A stretch of DNA of 64,000 bases, taken from assembly GCF_016950255.1 (NCBI RefSeq), contig NZ_JACGFN010000001.1:1240001-1304000 (forward strand). Direction: 5' to 3'. Made by a program: the position numbers and the translations under genes. Origin of the DNA: Pectobacterium brasiliense (GTDB lineage Bacteria > Pseudomonadota > Gammaproteobacteria > Enterobacterales > Enterobacteriaceae). This document shows positions 18,682-27,833 of this stretch, piece after piece. Position 1 is the stretch's first letter, and every line of letters begins with the position of its first letter. Under the pieces are notes generated by a model. The model was not told the DNA's origin. It did no database searches and saw nothing but the letters and a program-made list of their open reading frames with translations.

Positions 18682-18876
18682 ATGACATCGCATCAGTTAT
18701 TACGCCTGAAACAAGTGGAAGTAAAAACCGGCCTGAAACGCTCGCAAATCTACCTGTACATGAAAGAAGGTGCCTTTCCCTCTTCAATAAAGATTGGACC
18801 TGCCAGTGTGGCTTGGCTTGAATCTGAAATTGACGAATGGATTAACTTCAAATTATCTAACCGCTTAACGCGCTGA
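18682..18876 (+). CDS. AlpA-family transcriptional regulator / excisionase-like
   Basis: 64 residues from the ATG at 18682, which has GGAGG 7 nt upstream; the longer frame from 18631 has none. The AlpA (MerR-like winged helix) pattern is clear: LLRLKQVE-KTGLKRSQIYLYMKEGAFPSSIKIGP--VAWLESEIDEWI. AlpA of CP4-57 controls integrase expression and excision, so this is the best candidate for the directionality factor of the ICE. Confidence 0.88.
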   Translation: MTSHQLLRLKQVEVKTGLKRSQIYLYMKEGAFPSSIKIGPASVAWLESEIDEWINFKLSNRLTR

Positions 18877-18892
18877 AGGGAGATATAGCATT

Positions 18893-19477
18893 ATGTTCCC
18901 CTCACTGAATTACGCGGTATTAACAAACGCCCTTGCCGCACTCAAGGAAGGTAATTTTCGTTATTGTGAAACGTTAGGATTCACATTCGACGAATTGAAT
19001 GCCCTCAATCAGCTATCCCTCGACGAACTGTTTATCGTCAGCCGGGCATCCGCACAGTTTATGTCGATCACTGTCCGTCACGACGTTCTACAACAGATTC
19101 TGGAGTTGTCCCGCCGAGAGGCGCAACGCCAGCAGCAGATAAATCGCGCAGTCAGATTGGGAGGATCTATTGCACTCCTTAATCATTTTTTTGGCCTCAC
19201 CTCGAATGAAGTCTGCGCTCGTCGCCGGTTGCTGGGTGTCACTATCCCTTATGGCCGAACGCCTATCCCAGATGAAGACATTGATGCAGAAATTTGGCTG
19301 TCATGGAAAAAGAACCGCGCTGAAAACCTTGATACACCTGACGCACTAGAAGCAATGATGCAGGTTACTGAATCATTGTCTTCCCGCGAAAAAGGGCATT
19401 CCCTGACCGCAGTCTGGAACCGTATCACCCTTTGTGAGAAAGAAGCACTGAACAGGAGGACATCGCATGCCAGATGA
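18893..19477 (+). CDS. DUF2857-like ICE backbone protein
   Basis: 194 residues. LNYAVLTNALAALKEGNFRYCETLGFT and a later LLNHFFGLTSNEVCARRRLLGV segment fit DUF2857 proteins of integrative elements, whose role is not established; the second segment looks like an HTH. It starts 16 bp after the AlpA-like gene with GGGAG upstream and overlaps the next gene by 11 bp, so the three genes form one operon. Confidence 0.7.
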   Translation: MFPSLNYAVLTNALAALKEGNFRYCETLGFTFDELNALNQLSLDELFIVSRASAQFMSITVRHDVLQQILELSRREAQRQQQINRAVRLGGSIALLNHFFGLTSNEVCARRRLLGVTIPYGRTPIPDEDIDAEIWLSWKKNRAENLDTPDALEAMMQVTESLSSREKGHSLTAVWNRITLCEKEALNRRTSHAR

Positions 19478-19676
19478 GATCGATCGCGATCAAGAATTTA
19501 ATGAGCAACGTCTGGAAGAGATGATTGAACAGAACCGTTTCAAGCCAGCAACTACGCCCTCATTACATTACTGCCGTTTATGCGGTGAATCAATTCCCGA
19601 GCAGCGACGGCAAACTCTGCCGGGCGTGACAACCTGTACGGAATGCCAGACTATTCTTGAGCACCGTCAGCGCTGA
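19467..19676 (+). CDS. TraR/DksA-type zinc finger protein
   Basis: 69 residues. C-terminal C4 zinc finger: CRLCGESIPEQRR...GVTTCTECQ. N-terminal DR-QEFNEQRLEEMIEQNR is helical. Short TraR-like proteins bind RNA polymerase in the secondary channel and mimic DksA with ppGpp; conjugative elements use them to retune host transcription. It overlaps the preceding gene by 11 bp. Confidence 0.85.
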   Translation: MPDEIDRDQEFNEQRLEEMIEQNRFKPATTPSLHYCRLCGESIPEQRRQTLPGVTTCTECQTILEHRQR

Positions 19677-19690
19677 TAATATGCAAGAAT

Positions 19691-19727
19691 ATGCGCAGGG
19701 AAGAGCTTCCTCTGCGCATTTTTTATT
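19691..19727 (+). terminator. Rho-independent terminator after the TraR-like gene
   Basis: ATGCGCAG (19691-19698) pairs with CTGCGCAT (19712-19719), with an inner GGAAG/CTTCC pairing, followed by six T. Confidence 0.85.
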
Positions 19728-19901
19728 ATCTGAATCAACCACTATGCATATTATAAGCAGTGAGATACTGAATAGAAAATTGTCACCATTATTACTTATA
19801 TATATTGGCTCAGATTTGATCTGACAGCTTACTCTATTAGAAAGTGATTAAACCTGACAGTCGGCAAAGAGCGAGAAAAAATCGTTGCCAGCTCGTTATT
19901 C

Positions 19902-20750
19902 ATGTTACTGGATGAATGCGTTAACATCTCGTCAAGAAATAAGGAATTACAGGGGAAAAGAGTGAAAATTAAAGCCGGAACTCTACTCGACTATCTAAAC
20001 GCAACACTTGAAAATTCGAGTGTTCATGCACAGGAACATCCTCAGCTAATGTATATGGTTATTCAGATGGATCAGATATTCCAAGAAGAGATTTTTGGTC
20101 ATGAATTTGATGTGGACCCAATTGCAGGCCTTCTAGCAATAAATGCCTATACGATGCTATTGAGTGCGGTAAAACAGGCGCTATCTGGACATACGGTGTC
20201 AACCTTTCCAATCGTTCGTACCGCACTCGAATCAGCCTGTTATGCCTATCTGATAGCCCATGACGAAGCGATGGGGAAAATTTGGTTAAACAGGCACACC
20301 TCTAAGGGGGCACTTCAGAAATGTCGCAAAATGTTCACCGTGAAAAAGGCTTCAAATGAATTAAAGTCCATTTCCCATGAAATGGCTGAATATGTGATGG
20401 CTCACTATGAAGCGGCTATTGACCTCGGAGCGCATCCAAACCAAAAAGCGGTGTTTAATCACTTGACGGACATGGGTGAGGTAGATACTAGGTTTCATGG
20501 CTTCGAGCTTACCGGTGTTTACGGACAAAATAGCTGGCATGTGAACTACGCACTACTTGTCTGCACTGAGGTAGGTCAAGCCATTGCATTCCTACTTGCT
20601 GCATCTGTCAAGAATCACCCTCTAATTCATGATCGCTTAAAGGTGTTCACGAGCTGGCTTGATGAAAAGAATCGGATTGCTGATGAACTCAATGGTGAAC
20701 CTATAGACTACACTGGGCCGATGTATTGTTCAGTTATACCACCAGAGTAA
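19902..20750 (+). CDS. Hypothetical cytosolic protein next to the anticodon nuclease gene
   Basis: 282 residues from the first ATG; a GTG at 19962 preceded by AGGGG may be the true start (262 residues). No signal peptide; mostly helical; the segment around FPIVRTALESACYAYLI resembles the R-x-LE-x3-A pattern of DUF5677-like proteins that occur in accessory regions, but this is a loose likeness. It lies convergent with the RloC-like gene. No function assigned. Confidence 0.6.
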   Translation: MLLDECVNISSRNKELQGKRVKIKAGTLLDYLNATLENSSVHAQEHPQLMYMVIQMDQIFQEEIFGHEFDVDPIAGLLAINAYTMLLSAVKQALSGHTVSTFPIVRTALESACYAYLIAHDEAMGKIWLNRHTSKGALQKCRKMFTVKKASNELKSISHEMAEYVMAHYEAAIDLGAHPNQKAVFNHLTDMGEVDTRFHGFELTGVYGQNSWHVNYALLVCTEVGQAIAFLLAASVKNHPLIHDRLKVFTSWLDEKNRIADELNGEPIDYTGPMYCSVIPPE

Positions 20751-21135
20751 AAATTAGTCAGTATTTACAGCATTATTGCCAAAGACAAACCTTTGGAGGG
20801 TAATATTTACTAACAGAGCAACATTAAGATAGAAGATAGACCATGACAGCCCAATTTCAATGCTTAACATTTTGAAACAATCACGGACTGTTGTATAGTA
20901 TATCGGTCACTTCTTTCCGGACCCTAGTCTCTGCACGATAGTCACGCTTGTACGAGGTGTATGAGGCCAGCCGGCGGTTCGCCGGCGTCAAGAGGACTTC
21001 GGTATGGAACTTAAACCAGTGCTGGTTCGCCAGTATATGCGTTTTCGTCTCGGCCGCTGGGAAAGCGTGTGCATGCACACGCGCTCCCTGCCAACCCGCT
21101 GATGGATAAATCCGGAAGAAGTGACAACCCTTATC
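20751..21135. other. Intergenic region between two convergent cargo genes
   Basis: 385 bp. A 32-codon plus-strand frame at 21004-21102 (MELKPVLVRQYMRFRLGRW...) and a minus-strand 65-codon frame overlap in a GC-richer patch; the composition differs from its flanks, so this may be a fragment of a foreign gene. Hairpin GCCGGCG/CGCCGGC at 20969-20987 lies inside it. Nothing assigned. Confidence 0.35.
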
Positions 21136-23322
21136 TTAAGCCGTATCTCGACCCATCATTAGTTCATAATGTTCTAAATCCTCGACAGCTTCAAATACGC
21201 GTTCAAACCATGCAAGATAATTCATAACAGATGCGGTTTCGAGAAGCCTGATGTTACGCGCATCAGCATGCGAATGCCGATTTATATAACGAGCGAATGC
21301 CTGAAATCCTGGCTCACCCCGTTCACGGGCGAGTCTATCGAGCATCACGCTCAGTTTGGCGTGCTTGCCCGAAAAACCGAAGTAATATTCTAGGATCTGC
21401 CTCATGGTATTTGGAATTACAACCGAAGCAACCAGGTCGTCACGGGATTCTCTCAGTACATGCCACATCGCCTGATAATCGTTTAATAGCGCATTACCTG
21501 AGATAAGACTTGCCACACTGTGGATACTCTTTGAAACGCGGTATAGTAACCATCCAGGGGGCAAACCATTGGCATCTTTTTTCCCCTGAGCAGAAAGCAA
21601 CATCTCTTGGAAAAAGAACAAACTGTGAGTAAGTATGATCACTCTCGCGGCAATGTGGCTCTTAATTACACGCTGTTGTATCAATGAAGCTATTTCAAAA
21701 ATATAGTTTTGCGACAGACTAGATATAGGATCATCAATGACTATCAGCTTTTCGCGAACATCATGCTCATCTCGGCTGGTTCTGCCTTCACATGTTTCCA
21801 AGAAGTATAAAAAAGCAATCAGGGTTTTTTCGCCTTCGCTTAGAGTATCAAATACCCCTTCATCACTCCCCCTGTCAGGGCGCTCAAGCCTATATGAATC
21901 TAGTGCAGCATCATGAATAGCGATTTTGAATCCGTTAACGCCAAGAGCTTCCAAACCGAAATTGATATTTTCGACAGTATCACTGCAGTTAATGATTTGA
22001 GCATTTAGAGAACGTATCTGCTCGAGCAGCTCCTGCAATCGGTTTTGGAGGACTCGCCGATCCCTATCGAGTTCTCTGGATGCATCAGCCAATTCTCTAA
22101 GCTGAGCATCATGGCTACTGATAGCATCTGTGGATAGCGCGCGAATGTGACTACGAAGCCTATGTCCCATTTGGTTATATTCAGTCTGATAGTTATCCGC
22201 CCGGTGGTTATGAGTAGTTATACGCTCGGCTAATGCAACGTATGCATTGTTGAAATTTTCTGCCTCGCTGAGAGTATCGTCCAGTACAATCTGTTCAGAG
22301 GGTGCAGATATTTTACTTTCAACTAGGCGGAGGTTCCCAGACCACTTTTGAATGAGTGCATCTAGTGTGAGCAACACAGGGTCTGTAACGTCAATAAGTG
22401 TGCAGGCCTGCGCTTGTGTTCTCCAAAGATTTGCATTATCGAGCCATATCCTGATTTGTGAAGCAATAGCTTCAAGACGTATCATTTTATCCTCCCAACT
22501 GCGATCAAAGAGAGAAGTAATTTCTCTACGTAGATGACCAGCATCCACTCTGTTCTGGCAGAACGGGCAGATATCCTCAGTGAGCCAAGCCCTACCTGCA
22601 GCTACCCATTCTGCATTTCCCAGTTGTGCTATCGCGGTTGCAAGCTGGCTGTCACCTGACGGGACTAATACCAAAGCCAGCAGGGCAGCCTCTTCTTTAG
22701 TAATAAGCAACATATTCAGTTCAGCTAGCGATGATAAACGGTTGCCTTGACTTGACTGAAGCTGTCGAAAAACTGCATTTAGCTCTGCTGTTGAAGTATT
22801 GACTGTGTCTGTATGGCTGATGATAGCCTGATAAAGACGAGGTCCTTGTTTCACACCTTCCATAAGATCCCACAGAGATGTCTTTTTAATTTCGGCTACA
22901 CAGCCCTTAATGGCTTCTTCGCATTGGGATCTTACGCGCGTGGCCATTTCATTTTTTTCCTGATGCTCACTTTCATTAGTCTGGATTCTTTCTCTGAATC
23001 GACTAATTTCATCATCAAGCGCTGCAATCTCCTCTCTTACTGCAGCATTTTCCTCGCTTAGAGAGAAAACACCAGGCTGGAAAGGTGCACTGAAAATATC
23101 TGTTACGTATTCCTGGCTAAAGACAAGAGTGCGCATATCTAACGGAGGAATAAGCGAACAACCAGCAAAATCAGGATGATTAGGCCTGTAAAAATAACCC
23201 GAAATGGTAGATTTTCCTGCACCATTTTGCCCGTAAATCATGGTAACCGGGTTGCTAAAATCAAATACCACTGGCTCTGAGCTACGATAACTTCGCACAC
23301 CATTTACAGACAGAATGCTCAT
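21136..23322 (-). CDS. rloC: RloC/PrrC-like anticodon nuclease with ABC-type ATPase and zinc hook
   Basis: 728 residues, about the size of RloC. Walker A GQNGAGKST is at residues 31-39. Coiled-coil arms carry a Rad50-type zinc hook CPFC at 252-255. An ABC signature LSEGEKT and Walker B KLIVIDDPISS follow (AAA_13 type). The C-terminal region holds R641-x3-E645 (MRQILEYY) and H683/H685 (INRHSHAD), in the order R-E-H of the catalytic triad of PrrC/RloC. Such enzymes cut tRNA in the anticodon loop; RloC is triggered by DNA damage and can excise the wobble base, which blocks phage translation. No hsdMSR genes sit beside it, so it would work stand-alone. Nuclease activity is inferred from motifs. 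Confidence 0.85.
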   Translation of the reverse strand: MSILSVNGVRSYRSSEPVVFDFSNPVTMIYGQNGAGKSTISGYFYRPNHPDFAGCSLIPPLDMRTLVFSQEYVTDIFSAPFQPGVFSLSEENAAVREEIAALDDEISRFRERIQTNESEHQEKNEMATRVRSQCEEAIKGCVAEIKKTSLWDLMEGVKQGPRLYQAIISHTDTVNTSTAELNAVFRQLQSSQGNRLSSLAELNMLLITKEEAALLALVLVPSGDSQLATAIAQLGNAEWVAAGRAWLTEDICPFCQNRVDAGHLRREITSLFDRSWEDKMIRLEAIASQIRIWLDNANLWRTQAQACTLIDVTDPVLLTLDALIQKWSGNLRLVESKISAPSEQIVLDDTLSEAENFNNAYVALAERITTHNHRADNYQTEYNQMGHRLRSHIRALSTDAISSHDAQLRELADASRELDRDRRVLQNRLQELLEQIRSLNAQIINCSDTVENINFGLEALGVNGFKIAIHDAALDSYRLERPDRGSDEGVFDTLSEGEKTLIAFLYFLETCEGRTSRDEHDVREKLIVIDDPISSLSQNYIFEIASLIQQRVIKSHIAARVIILTHSLFFFQEMLLSAQGKKDANGLPPGWLLYRVSKSIHSVASLISGNALLNDYQAMWHVLRESRDDLVASVVIPNTMRQILEYYFGFSGKHAKLSVMLDRLARERGEPGFQAFARYINRHSHADARNIRLLETASVMNYLAWFERVFEAVEDLEHYELMMGRDTA

Positions 23323-23819
23323 ACTTTATCTCCTCTTGAGAATACAGTTTAAAACTCACAATTTATTCGCTTTAATATATGCAATAATGACTATAACTAG
23401 TTATGGTCATTACATATATACCTGTAATTCTGCCTAGGCATTATTATATTAAGTGGTTTCACTGCTACTACCGATTAGGTGTAGCCTTGAACCACAAAAG
23501 TACCAATCAAAATCTAACACAGCCCATCCAGAAATAATTACCACGCTATATATATTCTCTCTCATTCCCATTTTGATTTTCTCATTCTCATCCTAACGCC
23601 GATATCGCACTCTTATCGCGCCACCTTCCACTGGCGAGCTTGATGGACGTTCATTCGTCCGGGACGAGTATTGCTCTTTAACAAAATGAGTCGGGCTGTC
23701 ACACAACCACAATTCAGGGTGCCGCTGAATGTTCTCGCTGACCCGTTGAAACCGGAATGCAGAATCGGGATGTGATCAATTGAGTTAATTCACCATGACT
23801 TTTTATTAAAGGAAATAGC
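23323..23819. other. Leader region of the virB operon
   Basis: About 500 bp with no gene. Its left 250 bp are AT-rich and include the promoter of the RloC-like gene; its right part contains hairpins and a boxA-like element (separate entries). The promoter of the transfer operon should lie here. Confidence 0.5.
23645..23683 (+). promoter_or_regulatory. rrn-like boxB-boxA antitermination leader
   Basis: A small hairpin GGACG (23645-23649), loop TTCATT, CGTCC (23656-23660) is followed 11 nt later by TGCTCTTTAACA (23672-23683), which equals the boxA core of enterobacterial rrn operons. Order and spacing resemble the boxB-boxA of rRNA leaders. It would allow NusB/NusE-dependent antitermination through the following 10-kb operon; that is inference. 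Confidence 0.55.
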
Positions 23820-24041
23820 ATGAGAAAACCTACCTATCACGTGTTTGTCACGCAGGAAAGCCAACCCGATACCAGCAGAGAGAAGATCACATATTGGACA
23901 AAAGTCGGCGTAGCATTCGCTCATAACGGCAAACCTGGATTGAACATCGTACTGACGCCCGGCATTGCTGTCTCCGGTAAGCTGGTACTTCTTGAACCGA
24001 GAGACGATAGCGACATACCGCAAGCCCCCCAGCACGATTAA
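23820..24041 (+). CDS. Small hypothetical protein, first gene of the transfer operon
   Basis: 73 residues, good ribosome site (AAAGGAAATAGC). No signal or membrane segment. The VGVAFAHNGKPGLNIVL-P-G-VSGKLVL stretch is a beta-rich pattern I have seen described for small proteins preceding conjugation operons, but no function is known to me. It lies 68 bp before virB1. Confidence 0.65.
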   Translation: MRKPTYHVFVTQESQPDTSREKITYWTKVGVAFAHNGKPGLNIVLTPGIAVSGKLVLLEPRDDSDIPQAPQHD

Positions 24042-24109
24042 CACGCACCTTTCTCATGCCACCGACAGTCTGATGGCTACGTGTGGCTATACTTGTTACC
24101 GAGGCAACC

Positions 24110-24775
24110 ATGCTTTCACCCACTGCTTTTCTGGCGGCGGTCATGCAGTGTGCCGCCACAATTCACCCATCCACCGCATTTGATGTAGCTAAAGTGGAAT
24201 CCAGCTTTAATCCTTACGCCGTCGCTGAGATTGTGCCAAAGGAAGAAAGAGCGCCCGATAGCGTAGGCGTCATTTCTCATCAGCCCACCAGCAAACAAAC
24301 TGCCATCAACATCATCAAGCAGGTAGTCGCAAGAGGTCGTCGCTATTCGGTCGGGTTGATGCAAATCACCAGTACCAACTTTCGCCATTACGGCGTAACA
24401 GCAAATGACTTGTTAGACCCCTGCACTAATCTGTCCGTTTTTGAGCGTATCCTCACCGATTGCTACCAGCGAGGCGGCACGCTGAGAAGAGCGCTCAGTT
24501 GTTACTATTCTGGCAATTTCGATACGGGTCAGCAGCCAGAATCTGCCTTTAACCAAACCAGTTATATTCAACGTATTGGCTATGCGGTCCCGTCAACGCG
24601 GGAAGATCTCAAGCGCAGTACCACCTATAAATCCACTTCAGATATTCATTATCCGACCACCGTCCTGCGCGGTGAAATCACCGATAAAACCACACCGGTT
24701 TTGACCTCCTTGCACTATCCCGTTGCCATCCTTCGCGGCGATGTATCCCTGCCTGTGATTAATGAGGAACAATGA
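24110..24775 (+). CDS. virB1: VirB1-like lytic transglycosylase
   Basis: 221 residues from ATG 24110 (GAGG upstream), rather than the longer frame from 24083. The SLT fold is visible: catalytic E in VAKVESSFNPYAV, then VGLMQITSTNFRHYG, and the Y of LSCYYSGNFDTG with the terminal YIQRI. It opens peptidoglycan locally for assembly of the secretion channel. Stop overlaps the virB2 start (ATGACGATG). Confidence 0.93.
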   Translation: MLSPTAFLAAVMQCAATIHPSTAFDVAKVESSFNPYAVAEIVPKEERAPDSVGVISHQPTSKQTAINIIKQVVARGRRYSVGLMQITSTNFRHYGVTANDLLDPCTNLSVFERILTDCYQRGGTLRRALSCYYSGNFDTGQQPESAFNQTSYIQRIGYAVPSTREDLKRSTTYKSTSDIHYPTTVLRGEITDKTTPVLTSLHYPVAILRGDVSLPVINEEQ

Positions 24776-25053
24776 CGATGCAAAAACGTAAATACTGGCC
24801 TGCGCTTTCTTCCCTGTTGATATCGACCCAAACGCTGGCAGCAGGGAGCGGATTTAATAAAGCCAACGACACGCTGAGTAATACCTCCTCCGGCTTGCTC
24901 GGGCTGGCCGCCGTTACGATAACGCTGGCAACCATGTGGGTAGGTTACAAGGTGTTGTTTGACGGTAAAAGCTTGCATGACATGCGCAACGTCATTATCG
25001 GAGCCATCCTGATTGTCGGCGCATCGGGCTTTGGTGCCTATTGGGCATCCTAG
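24772..25053 (+). CDS. virB2: VirB2-like major pilin
   Basis: 93 residues. Signal peptide ending near LAAG, then two long hydrophobic segments (LLGLAAVTITLATMWVGYKVLF and NVIIGAILIVGASGFGAYW), the TrbC/VirB2 layout. Processed pilin would assemble the conjugative pilus. A second ATG at 24778 (MQKRK) is also possible. Confidence 0.9.
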   Translation: MTMQKRKYWPALSSLLISTQTLAAGSGFNKANDTLSNTSSGLLGLAAVTITLATMWVGYKVLFDGKSLHDMRNVIIGAILIVGASGFGAYWAS

Positions 25054-25062
25054 GGGAAACCG

Positions 25063-27810
25063 ATGACCACCTTGAACAAAGCACTGACCCGCCCTGCCGC
25101 CATTATGGGTATCCCTCTCGTCCCGTTCGTGATCGTCAGCGGAGCTATCGTCCTACTGTCGGTTTACACCAGCTATTACCTTTCACTGTTACTGATCCCA
25201 GCCTGGCTGGAAATGAAGGCAAAAGCTCGAACGGATATTCATTATTTCGGACTGCTTTGGCTCGCCTTTAAAACTCGCGGGCGGTTTGCCACGAATCGCC
25301 ATTTCGGTGCCAGTGCCGTGCTGGCAAACCACTATGACGCCGTCGATGTTTCGGAGTTTACCGCTAAGATGAAATTAAACGAGCGCATCACGCTGGATAA
25401 GTACATTCCTTATTCCTCCCACATTCACCCACACATCATAAGAAATCGCGCCGGTGATTTAGTCACTACTTGGGAATTGGGCGGTACTGTATTTGAATGT
25501 GAGGACGAACATCACCTAACACTGCTGGCAAGCCACCTCAACAACTTGATCCGCTCGTATGAAGGGCTACCGATCACCTTCTATATTCACCGCATACGAG
25601 AGAAATATCAGGATGGCTTTGACACCAGCTCGGGCATCCCCTTTTCGGATGAAGTCACGGAACGCTATTACCAGCCACTAAAAGAGAAACCACTCTGGCG
25701 GCATCGGCTGTTTTTCACCGTCTGTTATGCCCCTTTCTCCACGCTGGAGAAAAAAGTCATGAAGGCGCAGACCGCCGGAAAAAGGAAAGCGGCGCTGGAT
25801 GATGCCCTGAAAGGGATGCTGGAGCACCATGAAGCCATCCACACCGCCCTGTCACGTTATGTGGCAACTCCATTGGGCCTTTATGAGGAAAAAGGTCGGG
25901 CTTACTCTTCACAACTGGCTTTCTATCATCGGCTAATTACAGGTAAATGGCAGAACGTGCCGGTGACACGCACACCGTTTTATCACACACTCAGCACGCC
26001 GGATGTATTCTTTACCACCGATACCGCCGAATGTCAAATGGTCGGCGGTTCCCGCTTCTTCCGCAGTCTGGAAATTAAAGACTATTCACCGGAAACCTAT
26101 ACCGGCCTGCTGGATGCGCTGCTGTATGCCGAAAGCGAGTATGTACTGACGCAGTCTTTTACCTGTATGGCACGGGATGAAGCGCAAAATCATATCCGAC
26201 TGGCGGAAAAACGGCTGAACGCAACCGACGATGACGCCATTTCACAGCGTGAAGAATTAATCGTCTTACGCGATCTGCTCCAGTCCGGGCATGTGTCTTG
26301 TGGCAAGTATCACTTCTCCCTTCTGGTCTCGTCCGCCAGCGCCGATCAGGTGGTAAAGGAGACCAATGCGCTGGCCCAGCCTTTTAACGACCTCGGCATC
26401 ATGACATCCCTGTCCACGCTGTCGTTACCTGCCGCCTATCTGGCTCAACTCCCCGGCGTCTACTCGCTGCGACCGCGTCTGGTGGTGGTCAGTAGCCAGA
26501 ACTACGCAGATATGGGGAGTCTGCATAACTTTCATCCTCACAAGCGTAATGGCAATCCGTGGGGTGAGGCTATCGCCATCCTGAAATCTCCCGGTGGTGG
26601 CGGTTATTATCTGAACGTGCATGACAGTCAGGCAGGACGGAATGACTTCAATGAGAAAACGCCGGGGAATACTGCCATCATCGGTAAAACCGGTTCAGGA
26701 AAGACCCTGCTGATGACGATGATGAAACAGTTGACGCAGAAGTACCGCAATCCGGCAACATTTTCCGCCTCTGCCACCATCAAACGGCTGACCACCGTTT
26801 ACTTTGATAAAGACAGAGCGGCAGAGATGTCGATCCGCCAGATGGGAGGTCGTTACTTCCGAATCCGGACCGGTATCCCTACCGGATTTAACCCGTTCTC
26901 ACTTCCGCCTACCCGGCGGAATATCAGCTTTATCAAGCGGCTGATCCGGATGCTGTGCCGTCGTGACAGTAAGCCACTCGATCCCCGCGATGAAGAGCGT
27001 ATCAGCACTGCGGTGGACACCATCATGCTGGACTATCCGCCGGAATATCGCCGCTATGGTATTACCCGATTGCTGGAAGTGTTGCCCGAACCACCGACCA
27101 AAGAGGCACGAACTAACGGCCTGCGTATACGACTAAAACAGTGGGCGCAGGGTGGTGAATTCGGCTGGGTGTTCGATAACGAGGAGGACACGTTCAACAT
27201 CAGCAATATTGATAATTTTGGTATCGACGGCACGGAATTCCTGGATGATGACGACATTCGCGGGCCGATCACCTTTTACCTGCTGTACCGCGTTACCAGC
27301 TTGTTGGATGGTCGCCGACTGGTGATGTTCATGGATGAGTTCTGGAAATGGCTGGCGGATGTCGAGTTTTCTAAATTCTCCCTCAATATGCTCAAGGTGA
27401 TCCGCAAACTGAACGGCATTTTTATCCCCGCCACCCAGTCACCCGATGAAATCGTCAGGTATCCCATCGCTCCGGCGATCATTGAGCAGTGCAGCACGCA
27501 AATCTTTCTCGCTAACCCCAAAGCCAACCATGTGGATTACGTGGAGAAAATGAAAGTCCCTGAAAGCGTTTACGACATGGTTCGCAGCCTTGATCCCGGC
27601 GAGCATTATATGGTTGTCCTGAAAACACCACTACGTGCTGGTGAAACGCGCCCGTTTGTCGCCATGGCAAGGATGGATTTATCGGGCCTCGGGAACATCA
27701 CCAAAATCCTGAGCGGCAGTGAAGACAACCTGAAAATATTTGATGCTATTTATCAGGAAGGCATGTCCCCTCAAGACTGGAAAGAAACGTTCCTTAACAA
27801 CGCTATCTGA
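25063..27810 (+). CDS. virB4: VirB3-VirB4 fusion ATPase
   Basis: 915 residues. Residues about 1-100 carry a VirB3-like region (hydrophobic hairpin IPLVPFVIVSGAIVLLSVYTSYYLSLLLIP), fused to the CagE/TrbE/VirB4 ATPase. Walker A GKTGSGKT is near residue 545 and Walker B RLVMFMDEFW near residue 750. VirB4 powers pilus assembly and substrate transfer at the inner membrane. The fusion is also known in some other VirB systems and removes the need for a separate virB3 gene, which is absent here. Confidence 0.95.
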   Translation: MTTLNKALTRPAAIMGIPLVPFVIVSGAIVLLSVYTSYYLSLLLIPAWLEMKAKARTDIHYFGLLWLAFKTRGRFATNRHFGASAVLANHYDAVDVSEFTAKMKLNERITLDKYIPYSSHIHPHIIRNRAGDLVTTWELGGTVFECEDEHHLTLLASHLNNLIRSYEGLPITFYIHRIREKYQDGFDTSSGIPFSDEVTERYYQPLKEKPLWRHRLFFTVCYAPFSTLEKKVMKAQTAGKRKAALDDALKGMLEHHEAIHTALSRYVATPLGLYEEKGRAYSSQLAFYHRLITGKWQNVPVTRTPFYHTLSTPDVFFTTDTAECQMVGGSRFFRSLEIKDYSPETYTGLLDALLYAESEYVLTQSFTCMARDEAQNHIRLAEKRLNATDDDAISQREELIVLRDLLQSGHVSCGKYHFSLLVSSASADQVVKETNALAQPFNDLGIMTSLSTLSLPAAYLAQLPGVYSLRPRLVVVSSQNYADMGSLHNFHPHKRNGNPWGEAIAILKSPGGGGYYLNVHDSQAGRNDFNEKTPGNTAIIGKTGSGKTLLMTMMKQLTQKYRNPATFSASATIKRLTTVYFDKDRAAEMSIRQMGGRYFRIRTGIPTGFNPFSLPPTRRNISFIKRLIRMLCRRDSKPLDPRDEERISTAVDTIMLDYPPEYRRYGITRLLEVLPEPPTKEARTNGLRIRLKQWAQGGEFGWVFDNEEDTFNISNIDNFGIDGTEFLDDDDIRGPITFYLLYRVTSLLDGRRLVMFMDEFWKWLADVEFSKFSLNMLKVIRKLNGIFIPATQSPDEIVRYPIAPAIIEQCSTQIFLANPKANHVDYVEKMKVPESVYDMVRSLDPGEHYMVVLKTPLRAGETRPFVAMARMDLSGLGNITKILSGSEDNLKIFDAIYQEGMSPQDWKETFLNNAI

Positions 27811-27833
27811 TATTCACCTTGGAGGTCATCACC

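Noticed and set aside
20881..21078. 65-codon minus-strand frame
   Set aside because: Overlaps the opposite-strand frame in a GC-rich patch; no start signal.
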